This document shows positions 6,271 to 9,949 of a DNA stretch of 9,949 nt, in pieces. Below the pieces are notes generated by a model, which saw nothing but the letters and a program-made list of their open reading frames with translations, was not told where the DNA came from and did no database searches. This DNA comes from Paracoccaceae bacterium (GTDB lineage Bacteria; Pseudomonadota; Alphaproteobacteria; Rhodobacterales; Rhodobacteraceae), in NCBI GenBank assembly GCA_027030435.1, contig JALVEX010000259.1, forward strand, positions 1-9,949, in the 5' to 3' direction. The position numbers and the translations under genes were made by a program. Numbering within the stretch: the stretch's first letter is position 1; every line of letters begins with the position of its first letter.

Positions 6271-6299
6271 GTTATACTTTGGAGCGTTCGCAGAGTCAA
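6271..6299 (-). promoter_or_regulatory. Sigma70-type promoter of the GTA cluster
   Basis: Minus strand: -35 TTGACT (6299-6294), 17-nt spacer, -10 TATAAC (6276-6271). Both hexamers are near consensus and the spacing is ideal. Transcription would begin near 6264, giving a leader of about 113 nt before the g1 ATG. The inverted repeat at 6300-6320 abuts the -35 box and an intrinsic terminator follows in the leader, which suggests a controlled rather than constitutive promoter. Confidence 0.65.
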
Positions 6300-6320
6300 G
6301 AACAATCGCCGGGGTTGTTC
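6300..6320. promoter_or_regulatory. Inverted repeat (candidate operator) abutting the -35 box
   Basis: GAACAA-N9-TTGTTC is a perfect 6+6 dyad whose inner edge touches the -35 box of the GTA promoter. The arms are 15 bp apart centre to centre, about one and a half helical turns. Its place just upstream of -35 is typical of an activator site; the GTA activator GafA or another dimeric regulator could bind, but nothing in the sequence names the protein. Confidence 0.5.
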
Positions 6321-6340
6321 GCCCCCACCGTGCGCCATGC

Positions 6341-6355
6341 GTAAGAAATCATTAA
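6341..6355. promoter_or_regulatory. CtrA-like binding site upstream of the GTA promoter
   Basis: Read on the minus strand this is TTAA-TGATTTC-TTAC, one mismatch from the CtrA consensus TTAA-N7-TTAA. It also appears as a direct repeat TAAGAAAT at 6342-6349 and 6353-6360, 11 bp apart. CtrA is needed for GTA gene expression in R. capsulatus, so a site here is plausible. It lies about 42 bp upstream of the -35 box, somewhat far for classical activation. It is also in an A/T-rich patch behind glcB, so chance cannot be excluded. Confidence 0.35.
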
Positions 6356-6367
6356 GAAATTCCCCTC

Positions 6368-6391
6368 GGCCTCCCCGCGCGAGGTCAGGCC
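6368..6391 (-). terminator. Possible terminator hairpin at the glcB 3' end
   Basis: On the minus strand GGCCT (6391-6387) pairs with AGGCC (6372-6368), enclosing an inner CCTC-GCGC-GGGG stem. It overlaps the glcB stop codon. The downstream AATTTCTTAATGATTTCTT is T-rich but broken and begins several bases after the stem, so this is a weak candidate. Confidence 0.3.
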
Positions 6392-8568
6392 TGATCGCCT
6401 CCCGTCGCGGCCTCGGTTTGCGCCGCCTTCGCCCTCAGCCGCCAGGCATGCAGCACCGGCTCCGTATAGCCCGAAGGCAGGCGCCGCCCCTCGAACACCA
6501 GATCGCAGGCGGCGCGGAAGGCGGGGCCGTCGAATGCGGGGGCCATGGGCCGGTAGGCGGGATCATGGGCGTTCTGGCGGTCCACCACCTCGGCCATCCG
6601 GCGCATCGCCGCCTCCACCTCATCGCGGCTGACGATCCCATGATGCAGCCAGTTCGCCAGCGCCTGCGAGGAGATGCGGCAGGTGGCGCGATCCTCCATC
6701 AGCCCCACATCGTGGATGTCGGGCACCTTGGAGCAGCCGATCCCCTGCTCCACCCAGCGCACCACATAGCCGAGGATCCCCTGGCAGTTGTTCTCCACCT
6801 CCTCGCGGATCTCGCAGGGGGCCGGGTTCTCGCCCGCGAGAAGCGGGATGGTCAGCAGCTCGTCAAGCGTGGCGCGCGGGGCGAGGCGGGCGATCTCGCG
6901 CTGACGGGCCGGCACGTCCACCCGGTGATAATGGGTGGCGTGGAGCGTGGCCGCCGTCGGGCTCGGCACCCAGGCGCAATTGGCCCCCGCCATCGGATGG
7001 GCGATCTTTTCCCTCAGCATGTCGGCCATGCGATCGGGCATGGCCCACATCCCCTTGCCGATCTGCGCGCGGCCCTGAAAGCCGCAGGCAAGGCCGATAT
7101 CCACGTTGCGATCCTCATAGGCGCGGATCCAGGGCATGTGCTTCATCTCGCCCTTGCGCACCATCGCGCCCGCCTCCATCGAGGTGTGGATCTCGTCGCC
7201 GGTGCGATCGAGGAAGCCGGTGTTGATGAAGGCCACCCGCCGCTTCGCCGCGCGGATGCACTCCTTCAGATTGACGGAGGTGCGCCGCTCCTCGTCCATG
7301 ATGCCGATCTTGATCGTATCCGGCGCGAGCCCCAGCATATCTTCGACCCGGGCGAAAAGCCGGTCCGTGAAGGCGACTTCCTCCGAGCCGTGCATCTTGG
7401 GCTTCACCACATAGATCGCGCCCGTGGCACTGTTGGCCGTGGCGCTGCTGGCCCCACCGCCCGCGCGCCGCAGATCGTGAAGCGCGATGAGGGGCGTGAT
7501 CACCGCGTCCATCAGCCCCTCGAACACCTCGTTGCCCGCGCCGTCCAGCATCGCCGGGGTGGTCATCAAATGGCCCACGTTGCGCACCCACATCACCGCG
7601 CGCCCCTTGAGGGTGAGCGATCCGCCATCCGGCGCGGTGAATGCGAGATCGGGCGCAAGGCGGCGCATGAAGCGCTTGCCGCCCTTCTCCACCTCGGCCT
7701 CCAGATCGCCGCGCATCAGCCCCAGCCAGTTGCGATAGACAAGCGCCTTGTCCGCGCCATCCACCGCCGCCACGCTGTCTTCCATGTCCATGATGGCGGT
7801 GAGCGCCGATTCGAGGCGGATATCGGAGACGCCGGCGCGGTCCCCGGCCGCGATCGGGCTGCCCTTCTCCATCTCGATGATGATGTTCAGCCCGTTGTTC
7901 CTCAGCAAGATCGCCTCGGGCGCCTCGGGCGCGCCGCGATAACCGGCGAACTGCGCCGGATCGGCGAGCGCAGGGATGAGCGCCCCGCCCTCCACCCGGT
8001 AGGCCTCGGCCTCCCGGTGGCTTCCCTGCGCAAGCGGCACGGCCTCGTCGAGGAAGTCCCGCCCCCAGGCGATCACGCGGGCGCCGCGCTCGGGATCATA
8101 GCCCTTGCTGGCGGGCAGATCGCCCAGCGCATCGGTGCCGTAAAGCGCGTCATAGAGGCTGCCCCAGCGGGCATTGGCGGCGTTGAGCGCAAAGCGCGCA
8201 TTGCTGACCGGCACCACCAGCTGCGGCCCCGGCACCTTGGCGATCTCCGGGTCAACGCCCTCGGTTTCGATGCTGAAATCCCCGCCCTCGGGCTCGATAT
8301 AGCCGATTTCTTCGAGGAAGGCGCGATAGGCCACTGGATCATGGGGCATGCCGCGCCGCTCCAGATGCCAGGCGTCGATCCGGCGCTGCATCTCCTCGCG
8401 CGTGGCCAGCAGGGCGTGGTTCAGCGGAGTGAATTCGCGCAGGATCGCCGCAAATCCGCGCCAGAAATCCCCCGCCTCGATCCCGCTCCCGGGCAGCGCC
8501 TCGCGCTCGAGAAAATCCGCCAGCACGGTATCGATACGATAGCCCTCGCGCTCCACATATCCGGCCAT
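6385..8568 (-). CDS. glcB: Malate synthase G
   Basis: A 727-residue enzyme that condenses glyoxylate and acetyl-CoA to malate plus CoA in the cytoplasm, used in glyoxylate-cycle or glycolate metabolism. Length and sequence match the monomeric G isoform (E. coli GlcB is about 723). Visible: MEDSVAAVDGADKA (about 262-275), MWVRNVGHLM with the glyoxylate-binding Arg (Arg329), KPKMHGSEEVAF (389-400), GIMDEERRTS with Mg-binding Glu (Glu426/427), FINTGFLDRTGDEIH with Asp454, GKGMWAMPDRMAD (505-517), VPSPTAATLHA (534-544), GCSKVPDIHDVGLMEDRAT with the catalytic Asp626, and the end YTEPVLHAWRLR. ATG 8568 was chosen because GGAGG sits 7 nt upstream and MAGYVEREGY matches the family start; the frame is open to 8628. 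Small oddities: a short Gly/Ala/Ser insertion at about 369-380, NSATG instead of the usual NSRTG, and MHGS instead of MHGP. Confidence 0.97.
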   Translation of the reverse strand: MAGYVEREGYRIDTVLADFLEREALPGSGIEAGDFWRGFAAILREFTPLNHALLATREEMQRRIDAWHLERRGMPHDPVAYRAFLEEIGYIEPEGGDFSIETEGVDPEIAKVPGPQLVVPVSNARFALNAANARWGSLYDALYGTDALGDLPASKGYDPERGARVIAWGRDFLDEAVPLAQGSHREAEAYRVEGGALIPALADPAQFAGYRGAPEAPEAILLRNNGLNIIIEMEKGSPIAAGDRAGVSDIRLESALTAIMDMEDSVAAVDGADKALVYRNWLGLMRGDLEAEVEKGGKRFMRRLAPDLAFTAPDGGSLTLKGRAVMWVRNVGHLMTTPAMLDGAGNEVFEGLMDAVITPLIALHDLRRAGGGASSATANSATGAIYVVKPKMHGSEEVAFTDRLFARVEDMLGLAPDTIKIGIMDEERRTSVNLKECIRAAKRRVAFINTGFLDRTGDEIHTSMEAGAMVRKGEMKHMPWIRAYEDRNVDIGLACGFQGRAQIGKGMWAMPDRMADMLREKIAHPMAGANCAWVPSPTAATLHATHYHRVDVPARQREIARLAPRATLDELLTIPLLAGENPAPCEIREEVENNCQGILGYVVRWVEQGIGCSKVPDIHDVGLMEDRATCRISSQALANWLHHGIVSRDEVEAAMRRMAEVVDRQNAHDPAYRPMAPAFDGPAFRAACDLVFEGRRLPSGYTEPVLHAWRLRAKAAQTEAATGGDQA

Positions 8569-8575
8569 TCCTGCT

Positions 8576-8580
8576 CCTCC
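8576..8580 (-). promoter_or_regulatory. glcB: Ribosome binding site of glcB (decides the start)
   Basis: GGAGG on the minus strand lies 7 nt before ATG 8568. It supports this start over the in-frame ATG at 8628, whose added 20 residues do not resemble malate synthase G. Confidence 0.7.
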
Positions 8581-8602
8581 CCTGCTCCTGTTTCCCGCAC
8601 GG

Positions 8603-8633
8603 CAGATATAATCTGCACCGAACGGCATGCAAT
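8603..8633 (-). promoter_or_regulatory. Candidate glcB promoter with a dyad operator over the -10 box
   Basis: Minus strand: -35 TTGCAT (8633-8628), 16-nt spacer, -10 TATATC (8611-8606). Over the -10 lies a perfect 15-bp dyad GCAGAT-ATA-ATCTGC (8603-8617). A repressor bound there would block the promoter, which suits a gene needed only on two-carbon substrates. The regulator is not identified; the site does not look like a GntR/FadR-type motif to me. The distance to the glcB ATG is about 35 bp. Confidence 0.45.
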
Positions 8634-8740
8634 CACGATAGCAGCTTTGCCCCCTGAACTTCTCCCGCCGCCCGTGAAGAAGCTGTTTTCGGTTTCTCCG
8701 GACAATCGCGCAGGCCCCCGCCCCCGTTCCGGCCCCCGCC

Positions 8741-8769
8741 TTGCGCCTCCCGGCCCGCAGCCCTAGGAT
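8741..8769 (+). promoter_or_regulatory. Candidate pepN promoter
   Basis: TTGCGC (8741-8746), 17-nt spacer, TAGGAT (8764-8769). Spacing is ideal and the hexamers are moderately close to the sigma70 consensus as used in GC-rich alphaproteobacteria. Transcription would begin near 8777, leaving a leader of about 27 nt before the pepN ATG. Confidence 0.4.
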
Positions 8770-8803
8770 CGCGCTTCACCACAGGCAGGAACGGGGCACC
8801 ACC

Positions 8804-9949
8804 ATGAGCACAGCAAAGGCCACTGCGAAGAAGATCCACCTCAGGGATTACCGCCCCCCCGCATATCTCGTGGAGGATACCCGCCTCACATTCCGCCTCC
8901 ATCCCACCGCCACGCGCGTGCGCTCGAAGATCCGCTTTCGCCCCAACCCGGATTCCCCCGGCCCCTTCATCCTGCATGGCGAGGGGCTGAAGCCGGTCCG
9001 CACCCTGATCGACGGCGAGGAAGTCACCCCGAAGATCACCCCCGAGGGCCTCACCCTCGATGTGCCCGCCCGCCCCTTCACCTTTGAATCCGAGGTCGAG
9101 ATCAATCCATCCGCCAATACCGCGCTCGAGGGGCTCTATATCTCGAACGGCATGTATTGCACCCAGTGCGAGGCCGAGGGCTTCCGCCGCATCACCTGGT
9201 ATCCCGACCGCCCCGACGTGATGGCCCCCTTCACCGTGCGGATCGAAAGCGATCTCCCGGTGCTGCTCTCCAACGGCAATCCCGTGGCCAGCGGCAAGGG
9301 CTTTGCCGAATGGCACGATCCCTGGAAGAAGCCCTCCTATCTGTTTGCGCTGGTGGCCGGCGATCTGGTGGCGCGCTCGGGCAGCTTCACCACCGCCTCG
9401 GGGCGCGAGGTGGCGCTCAACATCTGGGTGCGCCCGGGCGACGAGGGCAAGACCGCCTTCGCCCTGGAGGCGCTCGAAAAAGCCATGCGCTGGGACGAGG
9501 CGCGCTACGGGCGCGAATACGATCTCGACGTGTTCAACATCGTCGCCGTCGATGATTTCAACATGGGCGCGATGGAAAACAAGGGGCTCAACATCTTCAA
9601 CAGCGCCTGCGTGCTCGCCAGCCCCGCCACCAGCACCGATGCCAATTTCGAGCGCATCGAAGCGATCATCGCCCATGAATATTTCCACAACTGGACAGGC
9701 AACCGCATCACCTGCCGCGACTGGTTCCAGCTCTGCCTGAAGGAGGGGCTCACCGTTTTCCGCGATGCCGAATTCACCGCCGATATGCGCTCCCCCGCCG
9801 TCAAGCGCATCTCCGACGTGATCGATCTGCGCGCTCGCCAGTTTCGCGAGGATCAGGGCCCGCTCGCCCATCCGGTGCGCCCCGAAAGCTTCGTCGAGAT
9901 CAACAATTTCTACACCGCGACCGTCTACGAAAAAGGCGCCGAGGTGGTG
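8804..9949 (+). CDS. pepN: Aminopeptidase N (M1 family, zinc-dependent), N-terminal 382 codons
   Basis: The frame runs from ATG 8804 to the right edge without a stop (382 of an expected roughly 850-880 residues). Aminopeptidase N removes N-terminal amino acids from peptides in the cytoplasm; no signal peptide is seen. The protein opens MSTAKATAKKIHLRDYRPPA; the N-terminal beta domain includes YCTQCEAEGFRRITWYPDRP (118-137) with substrate-site Gln121/Glu123, the exopeptidase motif GAMEN is at 255-259, the zinc motif HEYFH at 291-295 (ligands His291 and His295, catalytic Glu292), the third ligand Glu314 in KEGLTVF, and Tyr375 in TATVYEKGAE matches the transition-state Tyr381 of E. coli PepN. 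GGGG (8793-8796) 7 nt upstream is a weak ribosome binding site. It is divergent from glcB. Long open frames on the opposite strand here are codon-bias shadows. Confidence 0.97.
   Translation, partial: MSTAKATAKKIHLRDYRPPAYLVEDTRLTFRLHPTATRVRSKIRFRPNPDSPGPFILHGEGLKPVRTLIDGEEVTPKITPEGLTLDVPARPFTFESEVEINPSANTALEGLYISNGMYCTQCEAEGFRRITWYPDRPDVMAPFTVRIESDLPVLLSNGNPVASGKGFAEWHDPWKKPSYLFALVAGDLVARSGSFTTASGREVALNIWVRPGDEGKTAFALEALEKAMRWDEARYGREYDLDVFNIVAVDDFNMGAMENKGLNIFNSACVLASPATSTDANFERIEAIIAHEYFHNWTGNRITCRDWFQLCLKEGLTVFRDAEFTADMRSPAVKRISDVIDLRARQFREDQGPLAHPVRPESFVEINNFYTATVYEKGAEVV

Larger units (their letters stand above)
1..6299 (-). mobile_element. Gene transfer agent structural cluster (RcGTA-like), head/packaging half, truncated at left edge
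   Basis: Eight consecutive minus-strand genes appear in the order known for the Rhodobacter capsulatus GTA: g1, g2, g3, g3.5, g4, g5, g6, g7. GTAs are domesticated phage-like particles that package random pieces of host DNA by a headful mechanism and deliver them to relatives. Seen here: small and large terminase, portal, small head protein, S78-type protease, HK97-fold capsid, connector, and the start of g7. All complete frames are intact, and no integrase, repressor, lysis gene or attachment repeat is visible. The tail genes (g8-g15 in RcGTA) are expected past position 1. The right limit is taken at the predicted promoter. A prophage with the same head module is the alternative; the presence of the small g3.5 gene between portal and protease and the lack of lysogeny genes favour a GTA. 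Confidence 0.9.

Noticed and set aside
6337..8766. An 809-codon plus-strand open frame opposite glcB
   Set aside because: It is the antisense shadow of malate synthase G, whose catalytic residues and full family length are clear on the minus strand.
8633..9871. A 412-codon minus-strand open frame opposite pepN
   Set aside because: The plus strand carries GAMEN, HEYFH and the third zinc ligand of aminopeptidase N in one uninterrupted frame; the opposite frame is Gly/Ala/Glu/His-rich shadow sequence.
1..9949. CRISPR arrays, tRNA or rRNA genes, insertion sequences
   Set aside because: No regular spaced repeats, tRNA cloverleaf with a CCA-type end, rRNA-like stretches, or transposase frames with terminal repeats were found on either strand.

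Overview
The window looks like a chromosomal stretch of a GC-rich alphaproteobacterium of the Rhodobacterales (Rhodobacteraceae/Paracoccaceae). The main reason is that positions 1 to about 6150, minus strand, hold an ordered, intact run of genes matching the head and DNA-packaging half of a Rhodobacter capsulatus-type gene transfer agent (RcGTA-like): g1 (small terminase), g2 (large terminase), g3 (portal), g3.5, g4 (prohead protease), g5 (major capsid), g6 (head-tail connector) and the first 30 codons of g7, which runs off the left edge. A Rhodobacterales-style intergenic motif (CCTCCGGCGGGGATATTT) between g2 and g3 supports the assignment. Genus and species cannot be read from the sequence.

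Layout from right to left: (i) 8804-9949, plus strand: 5' part of pepN, an M1-family aminopeptidase N with intact GAMEN, HEYFH and third zinc ligand. (ii) 8569-8803: divergent control region with a candidate promoter for each neighbour and a perfect 15-bp dyad over the predicted glcB -10 box. (iii) 6385-8568, minus strand: glcB, full-length malate synthase G. (iv) 6152-6384: control region of the GTA cluster. It carries, in order, a CtrA-like TTAA-N7-TTAC site, a perfect 6+6 inverted repeat touching the -35 box, a good sigma70-type promoter (TTGACT-N17-TATAAC), and then, within the transcribed leader, a strong intrinsic terminator before g1. (v) 1-6151: the GTA genes, tightly packed (ATGA overlaps at g3/g3.5 and g6/g7, a 65-nt overlap at g1/g2). 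Two looser joints, g2-g3 (388 nt) and g5-g6 (157 nt), both contain hairpins.

The GTA genes fit one assembly pathway. g5 capsid is scaffolded by its own N-terminal delta domain, g4 protease removes that domain, g3 portal plus g1/g2 terminase package headful pieces of host DNA, and g6/g7 close the head and connect it to the tail, whose genes should lie beyond position 1. No integrase, repressor, attachment site or lysis gene is visible here, and no reading frame is broken, which fits a maintained GTA better than a decaying prophage. The genes are of a known kind. The least explained part is the regulatory block at 6206-6355, whose promoter-then-terminator layout recalls a phage late promoter controlled by antitermination.
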